DNA from: Pseudomonas viridiflava
GTDB lineage: Bacteria; Pseudomonadota; Gammaproteobacteria; Pseudomonadales; Pseudomonadaceae
Direction of reading: 5' to 3'
Assembly: GCF_900590755.1 (NCBI RefSeq)
Contig: NZ_UUOC01000044.1
Location: 62,001-126,000 of the forward strand
Length of the DNA stretch: 64,000 bases
The notes beneath the pieces are model-generated. The model had not been told where the DNA came from. It saw only the letters and a list, made by a program, of their open reading frames with translations, and searched no databases. Made by a program: the position numbers and the translations under genes. Below are positions 31,939 through 41,366 of this stretch, in pieces. How positions within the stretch are numbered: the first letter of the stretch is position 1; each line of letters begins with the position of its first letter.

Positions 31939-33329
31939 GACAAGTGCGCCAAAGCGTTGCGGAAGGCAGGCGGCAGGCTGTCGCCAAAGCGCACATGGCC
32001 GTCAGCCTGGGTGAAGATGCCCATTTTCTCCAGCCACGCTTCGTACTCCGGCGCGGCGCGCAGGCCCAGTGTCTGTCGGGCGTAGAGCGCATCGTGGAAG
32101 GAAGTGGTCTGGTAATTGAGCATGATGTCGTCGGAACCGGGGATGCCCATGATGAAGTTGATGCCCGCCACGCCCAGCAGCGTCAGCAGGGTGTCCATGT
32201 CGTCCTGATCGGCTTCAGCGTGGTTGGTGTAGCAAATGTCGCAGCCCATGGGCACGCCCAGCAGCTTGCCGCAGAAGTGATCCTCCAGGCCGGCGCGGAT
32301 GATCTGCTTGCCGTTGTACAGGTATTCCGGGCCGATGAAGCCAACCACGGTGTTGACCAGGAACGGCTTGAAATGACGAGCCACGGCGTAGGCGCGGGTT
32401 TCGCAGGTCTGTTGATCAAGGCCGTGATGGGCGTTGGCGGACAGCGCGCTGCCTTGACCCGTTTCGAAATACATCAGGTTCTGCCCAAGCGTGCCGCGAT
32501 TGAGGCTCAAACCGGCTTCATAGCCTTCCTGCAACAGGTTCAGGTTGATACCGAAGCTTGAGTTGGCCGCCTCGGTGCCGGTGATGGACTGGAACACCAG
32601 GTCCACGGGCACGCCACGGTTGATCACTTCAATCGAGGTGGTGACATGGGTCAGCACGCAGGCTTGAGTGGGGATGTCATAGCGCTGGATGATTGCATCG
32701 ACCATTTCCAGCAGCGCGACGATGGACGACGTGCTGTCGGTCGCAGGGTTGATGCCGATCATGGCGTCGCCGTTGCCGTACAGCAGGCCGTCGAGAATGC
32801 TTGCGGCGATGCCCGAAGGATCGTCCGTGGGGTGGTTGGGTTGCAGGCGGGTCGACAGGCGACCGCGCAGGCCCAGGGTGCCGCGAAACTTTGTGACGAC
32901 GCGGATTTTCTGCGCCACCAGTACCAGATCCTGCACGCGCATGATTTTCGACACGGCGGCGGCCATTTCTGGCGTCAGGCCGGGGGCGAGGGCGCGCAGG
33001 CTGGTTTCATGGGCCTGGTCACTGAGCAGCCAGTCGCGAAAGCCGCCTACGGTCAAATGGCTGACCGGTGCAAAGGCCAGCTTGTCGTGGGTATCGATGA
33101 TCAGACGGGTGACTTCGTCGGCTTCATACGGGATCAGCGCTTCTTCAAGGAAGTGCTGGAGCGGGATATTGGCCAGCGCCATCTGCGCGGCAACCCGTTC
33201 AGCATCGTTCTGCGCCGCTACGCCCGCGAGGAAATCTCCGGAGCGTGCCGGGCTGGCTTTGGCCATGACATCCTTGAGGCTGTCGAAGCGATAAGTCTGC
33301 GCACCGACAGAGTGAGAAAAGCTTGCCAT
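31935..33329 (-). CDS. eutB: Ethanolamine ammonia-lyase heavy chain
   Basis: The 464-aa catalytic TIM-barrel subunit contains GLLYGNGDAMIGINPATDS, SITGTEAANSSFGINLNLLQEG, QGSALSANAHHGLDQQT and MGCDICYTNHAEADQDD, all family-conserved. The ATG at 33329 follows GGAGATTGTGT; a TTG two codons upstream is in frame. No carboxysome shell genes accompany it. The product acetaldehyde would be handled by the dehydrogenase upstream at 33586-35106. Confidence 0.96.
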   Translation of the reverse strand: MASFSHSVGAQTYRFDSLKDVMAKASPARSGDFLAGVAAQNDAERVAAQMALANIPLQHFLEEALIPYEADEVTRLIIDTHDKLAFAPVSHLTVGGFRDWLLSDQAHETSLRALAPGLTPEMAAAVSKIMRVQDLVLVAQKIRVVTKFRGTLGLRGRLSTRLQPNHPTDDPSGIAASILDGLLYGNGDAMIGINPATDSTSSIVALLEMVDAIIQRYDIPTQACVLTHVTTSIEVINRGVPVDLVFQSITGTEAANSSFGINLNLLQEGYEAGLSLNRGTLGQNLMYFETGQGSALSANAHHGLDQQTCETRAYAVARHFKPFLVNTVVGFIGPEYLYNGKQIIRAGLEDHFCGKLLGVPMGCDICYTNHAEADQDDMDTLLTLLGVAGINFIMGIPGSDDIMLNYQTTSFHDALYARQTLGLRAAPEYEAWLEKMGIFTQADGHVRFGDSLPPAFRNALAHLS

Positions 33330-33489
33330 ACACAATCTCCATAACGCCCCGGATCAATCTCGGGGAGAGGACAGCAACGTAAGCAATTAATACTCCATCG
33401 TGGCTGAAGTCGCCAATTACGGGGGGAGGTGTGTCGTGGATGCAGTGGGTTGGGGCGTTTTGTGAGTCGTTTTGGTGCGCCCAAAATCC

Positions 33490-33566
33490 CTGTAGGAGCT
33501 GCCGCAGGCTGCGAAAGCGATGTATCTGACGGATTGCTTTCGCAGCCTTCGGCAGCTCCTACAGGG
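33490..33566. repeat. REP pair, family A
   Basis: Inverted tgtaggagctgccgnaggct units between eutB and the aldehyde dehydrogenase gene, 20 bases from the latter's stop. Confidence 0.85.
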
Positions 33567-33585
33567 AATGACTAGCCGCTAATAG

Positions 33586-35106
33586 TTAGAAGAAACCCAA
33601 CGGATGAGTGTCGTAGCTCACCAGCAGGTTTTTGGTCTGTTGGTAATGCTCAAGCGCGACTTTGTGGGTTTCGCGGCCGACGCCGGATTTTTTGTAACCG
33701 CCGAACGCGGCATGCGCCGGGTACAGGTGGTAGCAATTGGTCCACACCCGACCGGCCTTGATCGCCCGGCCCACGCGGTAAGCGCGGTTGATGTCCCGGG
33801 TCCAGAGGCCAGCGCCCAGCCCGAACTCGGTGTCGTTGGCGATGGCGACCGCTTCCGCCTCGTCCTTGAACGTGGTGACGCTCACCACCGGGCCGAAGAT
33901 TTCTTCCTGGAACACGCGCATCTTGTTGTTGCCTTTGAGCAGCGTCGGCTGGATGTAATAACCGGTCGCCATGTCGCCCTGCATTTTCTCGACCTTGCCG
34001 CCGGTCAGCAGCTCGGCACCTTCGCCCTGAGCGATTTCCAGGTAAGAGAGGATCTTGTCGAATTGTTGCTGCGAAGCCTGGGCGCCGATCATGGTGTCGG
34101 TGTCCAGCGGATCGCCACGTTTGATTTTCAGGACCTTGGCCATCACCGCTTCCATGAACTGCGGGTAGATCGACTCCTGAACCAGCGCACGGGAAGGGCA
34201 GGTGCAGACTTCGCCCTGATTGAAGAACGCCAGCACCACGCCTTCAGCGGCTTTATCAATGAACTCAGGCTCGGCGCTCATGATGTCTTCGAAGAAGATA
34301 TTTGGCGACTTGCCGCCCAGCTCCACGGTGGACGGGATGATGTTGTCGGCGGCCAGTTTCATGATGTGCGAGCCAACCGGGGTCGAGCCGGTGAAGGCGA
34401 TCTTGGCAATGCGCTTGCTGCTGGCCAGCGCTTCACCGGCTTCGCGGCCATAACCTTGTACGACGTTGAGTACGCCGGGCGGCAGCAGGTCGCCGATCAA
34501 TTCCATCAATACGCTAATGCCCAGCGGGGTTTGCTCGGCGGGCTTGAGCACGATGCAGTTACCTGCGGCCAACGCCGGTGCGAGTTTCCAGGCGGCCATC
34601 AGGATCGGGAAGTTCCACGGGATGATCTGCCCGACCACGCCCAGCGGTTCGTGAATGTGATACGCCACGGTATTGCCGTCGATCTCGGCAGCACTGCCTT
34701 CCTGAGCGCGCAGCACACCAGCGAAGTAACGGAAGTGATCGACTGCCAGAGGAATGTCGGCATTGAGGGTTTCGCGGATCGCCTTGCCGTTGTCCCAGGT
34801 TTCAGTGATCGCCAGAATCTCGAGATTCTGCTCGATGCGATCAGCGATTTTCAGCAGGGTCAACGAACGGTTCTGCACTGAGGTCGTGCCCCAGGCGTCA
34901 GCGGCAGCATGGGCGGCGTCCAGTGCTTTTTCGATGTCTTCGGCAGTGGAGCGCGGGAAGTCGGCGATGGGCTTGCCGGTGATCGGCGAGGTATTGGTGA
35001 AGTATTGGCCTTTGACCGGCTCAACGAACTGGCCGCCAATGTAGTTGCCGTAGCGCTCCTTGAAATTGACCAGAGCGCCTTCGGTACCGGGATGTGCGTA
35101 ACGCAT
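33586..35106 (-). CDS. exaC: NAD-dependent aldehyde dehydrogenase (acetaldehyde type, ExaC/AldB-like)
   Basis: The 506-aa enzyme has PWNFPILMAAWKLAPALA, the general base E262 in VELGGKSPN and the nucleophile C301 in FNQGEVCTCPSRALV. The sequence MRYAHPGTEGALVNFKERYGNYIGGQF is that of the Pseudomonas ExaC/AldB group, which oxidises acetaldehyde to acetate. Its position directly upstream of eutBC fits ethanolamine breakdown via acetaldehyde; it also serves ethanol growth in related strains. No eut permease or regulator lies in the window. Confidence 0.92.
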   Translation of the reverse strand: MRYAHPGTEGALVNFKERYGNYIGGQFVEPVKGQYFTNTSPITGKPIADFPRSTAEDIEKALDAAHAAADAWGTTSVQNRSLTLLKIADRIEQNLEILAITETWDNGKAIRETLNADIPLAVDHFRYFAGVLRAQEGSAAEIDGNTVAYHIHEPLGVVGQIIPWNFPILMAAWKLAPALAAGNCIVLKPAEQTPLGISVLMELIGDLLPPGVLNVVQGYGREAGEALASSKRIAKIAFTGSTPVGSHIMKLAADNIIPSTVELGGKSPNIFFEDIMSAEPEFIDKAAEGVVLAFFNQGEVCTCPSRALVQESIYPQFMEAVMAKVLKIKRGDPLDTDTMIGAQASQQQFDKILSYLEIAQGEGAELLTGGKVEKMQGDMATGYYIQPTLLKGNNKMRVFQEEIFGPVVSVTTFKDEAEAVAIANDTEFGLGAGLWTRDINRAYRVGRAIKAGRVWTNCYHLYPAHAAFGGYKKSGVGRETHKVALEHYQQTKNLLVSYDTHPLGFF

Positions 35107-35415
35107 GGTGATTTCTCCTGATTTTTTGTTGTTGGGAGAGCTGACGTGAACATCGCTCTGGAATAGTGCGCTTGTTCAAAGCGTAGAGCAAAGGGGTGGA
35201 CCTTGCCGTGTGCACCTGATGGAGCACGGGGCACCTGGTGGGACCGGCTTTAGCCGGGAAGGCGATATTCCTGACGATATAGATGTAGCGGATGTAGCGA
35301 CCTCTTCCCGGCTAAAGCCGGTCCCACTAGGTTTGTGCCAGCTCTTTCCCGACAAACACTAAGTGCCATTTCACCCTCTGTGAGCTAACCTGCGCGGACG
35401 TTTTAAGAGGTGGTC
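35107..35415. other. Divergent intergenic region, exaC / mpl
   Basis: About 309 bases that should hold both promoters and contain the REP pair at 35238-35326. I looked for a sigma54-type GG-N10-GC element and did not find a convincing one. Confidence 0.4.
35238..35326. repeat. REP pair, family B
   Basis: Inverted gtgggaccggctttagccgg units with a spacer that contains a short direct duplication (gatgtagcg twice). Confidence 0.85.
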
Positions 35416-36765
35416 ATGCATATTCATATCCTTGGTATTTGCGGCACTTTCATGGGTTCGCTGGCGGTGCTCGCCAAAGAGTTGGGCCATCGGGTGACCG
35501 GGTCCGACGCCAATGTCTATCCGCCCATGAGCACTCAATTGCAGGCTCAGGGCATTGAACTGACGCAGGGTTACGACCCCGCACAGCTGGACCCGGCACC
35601 TGATCTGGTGGTGATCGGCAACGCCCTGTCGCGTGGCAATCCTGCTGTGGAATATGTGCTCAATAAAGGTTTGCCGTATGTGTCGGGGCCGCAGTGGCTG
35701 GCTGATCACGTATTGCAAGGTCGTTGGGTTCTGGCCGTGGCGGGTACCCACGGCAAAACCACCACCAGCAGCATGCTGGCCTGGGTGCTTGAGCACGCGG
35801 GCATGAGCCCTGGCTTCCTGATTGGCGGCGTGCCTCAGAACTTCGCGGTGTCCGCGCGTTTGGGTGGCACGCCGTTTTTCGTGGTGGAAGCCGACGAATA
35901 CGACAGCGCCTTCTTCGACAAGCGCTCCAAGTTCGTGCACTACCGGCCGCGTACGGCGATCCTCAATAATCTTGAGTTTGATCACGCGGACATCTTCCCC
36001 GACCTGCCCGCCATCGAGCGTCAGTTTCACCACTTGGTGCGCACCATCCCGAGTGAAGGTCTGGTAATTCATCCGACCACCGAACCTGCGCTGACTCGCG
36101 TGATTCAGATGGGGTGCTGGACGCCGGTGCAGACCACCGGCCAGGGCGGCCAGTGGCAAGCGCGTTTGCTGCGCGACGACGGTTCGCAGTTTGAAGTGAT
36201 ATTCGAAGGCGAAGTGCAAGGCACGGTCGATTGGGGCATGACCGGCCAACACAACGTGGCCAACGCCTTGGCGACCCTGGCGGCAGCGCGGCATGTGGGC
36301 GTGGTGCCCGCGTTGGGCGTTGAGGCCTTGAGCGCTTTCAAAAGCGTCAAACGGCGCATGGAGAAAGTCGCGGAAGTGCGCGGCATCACCATCTACGACG
36401 ACTTCGCTCACCACCCGACCGCCATCGCCACCACGCTGGACGGTCTGCGCAAAAAGATCGGCGACGCACCACTGATCGCCATCATCGAGCCGCGTTCCAA
36501 CTCCATGAAGCTCGGCGCGCACCGCGACGGCTTGCCGGAAAGCGTGCAGCAGGCCGATCAGGTGGTCTGGTATGCGCCGGCCAATCTGGGCTGGGATCTG
36601 GCTGCCACTGCTGCGCTGTGTTCCGTGCCTGCGGTGGTCAGTGATTCCCTCGAAGGGATCATCGCGCGGGTTAAAAGCCAAGCTCAGCCGGGCACTCACG
36701 TGGTGATCATGAGCAACGGCGGGTTCGGCGGCCTACACGGCAAACTCGCCGAGGCCTTGCAATGA
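35416..36765 (+). CDS. mpl: UDP-N-acetylmuramate:tripeptide ligase
   Basis: The 449-aa Mur-ligase-family enzyme reattaches recycled murein tripeptide to UDP-MurNAc. It has IHILGICGTFMGSLAVLAKELG, the ATP loop VAGTHGKTTTSSML and EADEYDSAFFDKRSKF. The start ATG follows AAGAGGTGG. Its stop overlaps the ubiX start (ATGA). Confidence 0.95.
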   Translation: MHIHILGICGTFMGSLAVLAKELGHRVTGSDANVYPPMSTQLQAQGIELTQGYDPAQLDPAPDLVVIGNALSRGNPAVEYVLNKGLPYVSGPQWLADHVLQGRWVLAVAGTHGKTTTSSMLAWVLEHAGMSPGFLIGGVPQNFAVSARLGGTPFFVVEADEYDSAFFDKRSKFVHYRPRTAILNNLEFDHADIFPDLPAIERQFHHLVRTIPSEGLVIHPTTEPALTRVIQMGCWTPVQTTGQGGQWQARLLRDDGSQFEVIFEGEVQGTVDWGMTGQHNVANALATLAAARHVGVVPALGVEALSAFKSVKRRMEKVAEVRGITIYDDFAHHPTAIATTLDGLRKKIGDAPLIAIIEPRSNSMKLGAHRDGLPESVQQADQVVWYAPANLGWDLAATAALCSVPAVVSDSLEGIIARVKSQAQPGTHVVIMSNGGFGGLHGKLAEALQ

Positions 36766-37391
36766 GCGGCCCGGAACGCGTTACGGTCGCGATGACCGGT
36801 GCGTCCGGCGCGCAGTATGGCTTGCGCCTGCTCGATTGCCTGGTCCGTGAAGATCGCGAAGTCCACTTTCTGATCTCCAAGGCGGCGCAGTTGGTGCTGG
36901 CGACCGAGACCGACGTCACGCTGCCGCCCAAGCCGACCATGATGCAGGCCTTTCTGACTGAATATACCGGCGCTGCTGCCGGGCAGATTCGGGTCTATGG
37001 CAAGGAAGACTGGATGTCGCCGGTGGCTTCGGGTTCCGGCTCACCTAGCGCGATGGTGGTGGTGCCGTGCTCCACCGGCACCTTGTCAGCCATCGCCACG
37101 GGAGCCTGCAATAACCTCATCGAGCGCGCCGCCGATGTGACCCTCAAAGAGCGTCGGCAGCTGATTCTGGTCCCCCGTGAAGCGCCGTTTTCCAGCATCC
37201 ATCTGGAAAACATGCTCAAGCTGTCCAACATGGGCGCGGTGATTCTGCCCGCCTCGCCGGGCTTTTATCATCAGCCGCAAACCATCGACGATTTGATCGA
37301 CTTCGTCGTGGCGCGGATTCTCAATCTGCTGAACATCCCGCAGGACATGCTGCCGCGCTGGGGTGAGCATCATTTGAGCGCTGATGAATAA
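36762..37391 (+). CDS. ubiX: Flavin prenyltransferase UbiX
   Basis: The 209-aa protein has TGASGAQYGLRLLDCL, STGTLSAIATGACNNLIERAADV and LVPREAPFSSIHLENML. UbiX makes the prenylated FMN cofactor that UbiD needs in ubiquinone synthesis. Coupled to mpl, a pairing common in Pseudomonas. Confidence 0.96.
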   Translation: MSGPERVTVAMTGASGAQYGLRLLDCLVREDREVHFLISKAAQLVLATETDVTLPPKPTMMQAFLTEYTGAAAGQIRVYGKEDWMSPVASGSGSPSAMVVVPCSTGTLSAIATGACNNLIERAADVTLKERRQLILVPREAPFSSIHLENMLKLSNMGAVILPASPGFYHQPQTIDDLIDFVVARILNLLNIPQDMLPRWGEHHLSADE

Positions 37392-37668
37392 ATTGCTGCT
37401 GGTTGCGCTGGCGTTGAGCCTCAGCGGCTGCGCCACCGCCCGCACCCTCAACGCCGCCCAACCCGGCGCTCCGCTGGTGTATGCCGGCACGCGGCTGGAT
37501 CTGTATGCGATGCAGGGTGGTTGCTGTGCGATGGACCGGTTTGGAGCGCAGGCGCCGAGTTATCCGGGGCTGGACCTGCCGGCGAGTGCTTTGTTGGATA
37601 CGCTGCTGTTGCCGCTTTCATTGTTAACAGCGGCGGGTGTCGGGTTTGGCGCTTCGGGTGGGTTATAG
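37384..37668 (+). CDS. YceK/YidQ-family lipoprotein
   Basis: The 94-aa protein has signal MNKLLLVALALSLSGC with lipobox LSGC. It has the family pattern GTRLDLYAMQGGC...YPGLDLPASALLDTLLLPLSL. Small outer-membrane lipoproteins of this family have no assigned role. It overlaps the ubiX 3' end by 8 bases. Confidence 0.8.
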   Translation: MNKLLLVALALSLSGCATARTLNAAQPGAPLVYAGTRLDLYAMQGGCCAMDRFGAQAPSYPGLDLPASALLDTLLLPLSLLTAAGVGFGASGGL

Positions 37669-37692
37669 CGGGTATGGGGGCTGTGCAAACTT

Positions 37693-37782
37693 GTGGGACC
37701 GGCTTTAGCCGGGAAGAGGCCAGTGTATTCAACACAAATGCCTCGTCAGCAATATCGCCTTCCCGGCTAAAGCCGGTCCCAC
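37693..37782. repeat. REP pair, family B
   Basis: Inverted gtgggaccggctttagccgg units between two convergent genes. Confidence 0.85.
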
Positions 37783-37810
37783 GTCACGATGACACGGCTT
37801 TAGCGTTCGC

Positions 37811-38452
37811 TTACTTCCCCAACCGCCTCAACTCATCCGACTCGACAATCCTCACGCCATCCTGCTCTTCCAGCGCCAGACGCCACAGCGCCCAGCCCAA
37901 AGTGCAGGCTTCGATGGCGCCGTATTTGCCGGGGATCAGCTTGGCCAGCGGTGCCGCCAGTTGTTCGGCCAGGCGCTGTTCCGAGCGGTTGCCCACCAGC
38001 AGCGAGGGGCGGGCGATGGTCAGTTGTGGCCAGTCCTGAGCAATCAGGGCCTGTTCCATTTCGCCTTTGATGCGGGTGTAGAACACGCTGGATGTCGGAT
38101 CGGCGTTGATGGCGCTGATCACCAGCAAATGCCGTGCGCCCATTTCCCGTGCGCGCTTGCCGAACGCCACCACCAGATCCAGATCGATGGCCTTGAACGC
38201 TTCCTGCGAACCAGCCTTCTTGATGGTGGTGCCCAGGCAGCAGAAGGCGATGTCGACCTGTCCGCTCAAGCCGGGCAGCAGGGTGAGCAAGTCGCCGACC
38301 GGGTTTTCCAGATGTGAATGTTCCGGTACCGGGCGGCGGGTCGGGGCCAGCACGCGGCTTACTGTGGGTTCATTGAGCAGGCGATCCAGCAAGTGTTCGC
38401 CCGTGAGACCGGTCGCGCCGGCAAGCAGGATGTGTCGTGGCGTCAAGTACAT
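37811..38452 (-). CDS. NAD(P)-binding atypical SDR oxidoreductase
   Basis: The 213-aa protein has the dinucleotide loop ILLAGATGLTGEHLLDRLL (GxxGxxG), DIAFCCLGTTIKKAGSQEAF and ARHLLVISAINAD, like the HTATIP2/YbjT-type short-chain proteins. A much longer in-frame extension to 38719 lies opposite the C13 peptidase gene and is not credible. GGGAG precedes the 38452 start. The substrate is unknown. Confidence 0.82.
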   Translation of the reverse strand: MYLTPRHILLAGATGLTGEHLLDRLLNEPTVSRVLAPTRRPVPEHSHLENPVGDLLTLLPGLSGQVDIAFCCLGTTIKKAGSQEAFKAIDLDLVVAFGKRAREMGARHLLVISAINADPTSSVFYTRIKGEMEQALIAQDWPQLTIARPSLLVGNRSEQRLAEQLAAPLAKLIPGKYGAIEACTLGWALWRLALEEQDGVRIVESDELRRLGK

Positions 38453-38477
38453 ACATTTCTCCCTTGATTCCGACAGC

Positions 38478-40202
38478 TTAGTGGCTGGCGGACGACTTCG
38501 CTTCCTTGCGAGTGATCGTGGTATTGAGTGCCCGCTCGGCTTGCTGCTTGCGCAACAGTTGCCAGTGGGTGATGACACCTTTTGGCGCCCAGATTTGCGG
38601 CTCGGACGCTTCGTAGTTCTCGGCGATTTCACGCTCGGCCACGAAATTTTTTGCATCATTGAAAGCTTGTTGCAGGTCGTCGGTTTCCACCAGAGCTTTG
38701 GCGAAAAGCGCGTCGCCAAAATAAGTGAAGTCGGCTTCTTCCGAGCAACCGAAGGATACGCGATCGGCTCGCGATGCGGTCATGATCAGGGTTCGTTCAT
38801 CCTTGAGTGCCGGGATGAAACCGCCGGAATAGCAGGCCGAAATCACGACCACCTTGTCGCGGTTTTTCAGCGGTGCCAGCGCCGTTGCGAGCTCGTCGGC
38901 AGGCAAGTCCGCCAGCTCCAGGCGAGGCTGGTCCAGAACCAGTTCGTGGTCGTGAGTGCCGTGGCTGGTCAGGTAAATGAACACCAGATCTTCCGGCCCG
39001 CTGCGTTGGGCAAGGGTTTGCACGGCGCGGGTAATGCTTTCACGGGTTGCCATCGGCCGATCAATCAGGTGATCGCGATGGTTGACCAGTGTGATCTGCC
39101 CAAAAGCACCGAAGCGCGAGGCCAGCAAGTTGTTCACGTAGTCCGCTTCGCGCAGAAAGACGCTTTGCTTGCCGTCGCCGCCGACCACCAGGCTGAAGAG
39201 TTCAACGGACGGAGTCGAAACCGGCACATTGGCCAGAGCCTTTTCCAGCAGTGAACCCTGGGCGAGGATGCCGGCTTCCAGCAGGTCGGGCAGCAACTTG
39301 CCCTTGGCGTCGCGAACCAGCTGGCCGTTGGCCCAGGTGCCGCTGAGTACGGGGCCTTGGGCTGGAGTCAGGGTGCCTTGGCCTTGATAGGTGTCTTCGT
39401 TGAACTGGCCGACATAAACGCTGCCATCCACCAGGCGCAAGCGGCCCTGGCCGGAGAACCGCCAATTGCTGAACAGCCCCTGATAATGGCTGCCATCAGC
39501 GCCGATCAGCTCGCCTTTGCCGTTGAGCGCGCCGTCCTTGAACTGACCGACCCAGACGTCGCCGTCGCTGTTTTCATAACGACCACGGCCATTGAGCTGA
39601 TTATTGCGAAAGCCGCCCGCGTATTGATCGCCGTCCGCGCTGTTGAAGCTGCCGTTGCCTTCCAGTTTGCCGTTGACGAATTTACCGCTGAACTGGTTGC
39701 CGCTGGCATCGCTGCGCTGGCCTTCGCCGTTGGGTTTGCCGTGGGCGAACTGACCCTGATACTGGCTGCCGTCGTCGAGCTCTATGCGGCCAAGCCCGTC
39801 GTACTGGTCGGCCTTGAAACCGCCGCGATAAGTCAGGCCCTTCTCTTTGAGTGTGCCTTCGCCTTCGCGGCGGCCCAGCTTGAAGCCGCCGACGTACACA
39901 CCGCCATGGGTGGTCAGCGTGCCTTGGCCTTCGAACAGCCCGTTGGCAAAGCCGCCTTTATAGGTGTCGCCATTGCTGGCGTGCCATTCGCCTTTGCCGT
40001 GCCACAGGCCATTGTGAAACTCACCGGCGTACCAACTGCCGTTGGGATAGTCGATGCGGCCCTGACCTTGCAACAGGCCGTTGACTACGTCTCCGCGATA
40101 GCGTCCGCCATCCGGCAGGCGTGCGTCCGGAGGTGACAGCGGTTCGCCGTCTCCACAGCCAGCGAGTAGGAGTGTCAGAGCCAGTGGTACAAGCGCGCGC
40201 AT
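38478..40202 (-). CDS. Lipoprotein with MORN repeats and C13 (legumain-like) cysteine peptidase domain
   Basis: The 574-aa protein has lipobox LAGC (Cys16). Residues about 33-295 are roughly twelve MORN-type repeats of ~23 residues (pattern YxGxFxNGxxxGxGxxxxxDG). Residues about 335-545 form a peptidase domain with the His of YLTSHGTHDHE (H414) and Cys of VVISACYSGGF (C457), the dyad order of family C13 and other clan CD caspase-like enzymes. It should sit in the periplasm on a membrane. MORN repeats usually bind lipids or scaffold. The combination suggests a regulated envelope protease. The last gene of a possible two-gene unit with the SDR gene 25 bases downstream. Confidence 0.85.
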   Translation of the reverse strand: MRALVPLALTLLLAGCGDGEPLSPPDARLPDGGRYRGDVVNGLLQGQGRIDYPNGSWYAGEFHNGLWHGKGEWHASNGDTYKGGFANGLFEGQGTLTTHGGVYVGGFKLGRREGEGTLKEKGLTYRGGFKADQYDGLGRIELDDGSQYQGQFAHGKPNGEGQRSDASGNQFSGKFVNGKLEGNGSFNSADGDQYAGGFRNNQLNGRGRYENSDGDVWVGQFKDGALNGKGELIGADGSHYQGLFSNWRFSGQGRLRLVDGSVYVGQFNEDTYQGQGTLTPAQGPVLSGTWANGQLVRDAKGKLLPDLLEAGILAQGSLLEKALANVPVSTPSVELFSLVVGGDGKQSVFLREADYVNNLLASRFGAFGQITLVNHRDHLIDRPMATRESITRAVQTLAQRSGPEDLVFIYLTSHGTHDHELVLDQPRLELADLPADELATALAPLKNRDKVVVISACYSGGFIPALKDERTLIMTASRADRVSFGCSEEADFTYFGDALFAKALVETDDLQQAFNDAKNFVAEREIAENYEASEPQIWAPKGVITHWQLLRKQQAERALNTTITRKEAKSSASH

Positions 40203-40351
40203 GGTCTATCCCGAAAAATATGGTTCCAGGCGTGGGCAGCCGACGTCTTTGGAAGACCGGGTGCGCAGCCGAGGGGAGTATGCCGTAGCGCGTTAGATAG
40301 ACGAAACAGTCTGTAACGACTGTTTCGTGTTTTAGCGGTGTTTTGCGGACG

Positions 40352-40807
40352 TTACACGAAGCACATCGACAGCGGTTCAGCGATGAAGGCCGGTTTTTCC
40401 TGACCCTCTATCTCCAGCGTGACCGTGGCTTTGAGCAGCCATTGACCGGGTTTTTTCTCAGTCACATCTGTCAGATCGACTTTAAGACGAACGCGCGAGT
40501 CGACCTTCACCGGCTGGATGAACCGCACGCTGTCCAGGCCGTAGTTGACGACCATCTTCAGGCCTTCGGGCAGCACCAGCAGGTTTTCCATCAGTTTGGG
40601 GATCAGCGAAAGAGACAGAAAACCGTGGGCGATGGTGCCGCCGAATGGCGTTTGAGCGGCCTTGACCGGGTCGACGTGAATGAACTGGTAGTCGCCAGTC
40701 GCTTCGGCGAACAGGTTGATGCGTTCCTGATCGATGGTCAGCCATTCGGAACGTCCCAGTTCCTTGCCAACGTAACTCTTGAGCTCTGTAACAGGTACAA
40801 AAGGCAT
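40352..40807 (-). CDS. MaoC-family (R)-specific enoyl-CoA hydratase-like protein
   Basis: The 151-aa hot-dog protein shows YQFIHVDPVKAAQTPFGGTIAHGFLSLSLIPKL, the hydratase-2 motif (D/H catalytic). Such proteins feed enoyl-CoA to PHA synthesis or act in fatty-acid breakdown. Monocistronic. Confidence 0.9.
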   Translation of the reverse strand: MPFVPVTELKSYVGKELGRSEWLTIDQERINLFAEATGDYQFIHVDPVKAAQTPFGGTIAHGFLSLSLIPKLMENLLVLPEGLKMVVNYGLDSVRFIQPVKVDSRVRLKVDLTDVTEKKPGQWLLKATVTLEIEGQEKPAFIAEPLSMCFV

Positions 40808-40964
40808 GTCTACTCTCCTTGTTTTTGACTGGTTGTCACTTTTTGCTTTTTATTGCGTAGGATTTTGCCTGCGCAGTACCGGGCAAGATCAGCAGAGAGA
40901 GTCGGATTGGTCAAGCAAGCCCAAGCGTGCGAATGACGGGTTATAGCCGTTGGCCCTGCGTGCT

Positions 40965-40970
40965 TATAAT
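40965..40970 (+). promoter_or_regulatory. Candidate lrgAB -10 element
   Basis: Perfect TATAAT 28 bases before the lrgA start; the -35 region (tatagc) is poor. Confidence 0.4.
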
Positions 40971-40997
40971 GTCGCCGCCAACTTGCTGGAGCTTTTT

Positions 40998-41366
40998 ATG
41001 TTGCTACGAGGCCTGACGTGGCTGGTGCTGTTCCAATTGCTCGGCACTGCACTCAATCATCTGTTTCTGTCGATTCTGCCCGGGCCGATCATTGGTCTGG
41101 TGCTGCTGCTGGCTTTTCTCATGTTTCGTGGCGAAGTCAGTGAACCCATCAGCCTGGCGGCCAGCAGCCTGCTGCGTTACCTGCCACTGTTGCTGGTGCC
41201 GCCTGCGGTTGGCGTGATGGTCTATGCCACGGCGATTGCTGCTGATTTCTGGGCCATCGTGGGTGCGTTGGTGCTGTCGCTGATGATCAGCCTGACCTTC
41301 GCTGGCTGGTTGATGCAAAAGCTGATCGATCGTCAGGCGCGAAAAAGGATCCACCATGAATCTTGA
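40998..41366 (+). CDS. CidA/LrgA-family holin-like protein
   Basis: The 122-aa membrane protein (four helices) has LFQLLGTALNHLFLSILPGPIIGLVLL and LLRYLPLLLVPPAVGVM, matching LrgA/CidA. Family members pair with an LrgB/CidB protein and influence murein hydrolase activity or small-acid transport. TGGAG precedes the start. It overlaps lrgB by 11 bases. Confidence 0.88.
   Translation: MLLRGLTWLVLFQLLGTALNHLFLSILPGPIIGLVLLLAFLMFRGEVSEPISLAASSLLRYLPLLLVPPAVGVMVYATAIAADFWAIVGALVLSLMISLTFAGWLMQKLIDRQARKRIHHES

Noticed and set aside
35371..36699. Long minus-strand open frame opposite mpl
   Set aside because: Shadow of mpl; His/Arg/Gln-rich translation with no domain.
38453..38719. N-terminal extension of the SDR oxidoreductase gene by 89 codons
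   Set aside because: The extension lies inside the C13 peptidase gene, has lysine/arginine-rich shadow composition, and the true start has GGGAG upstream.
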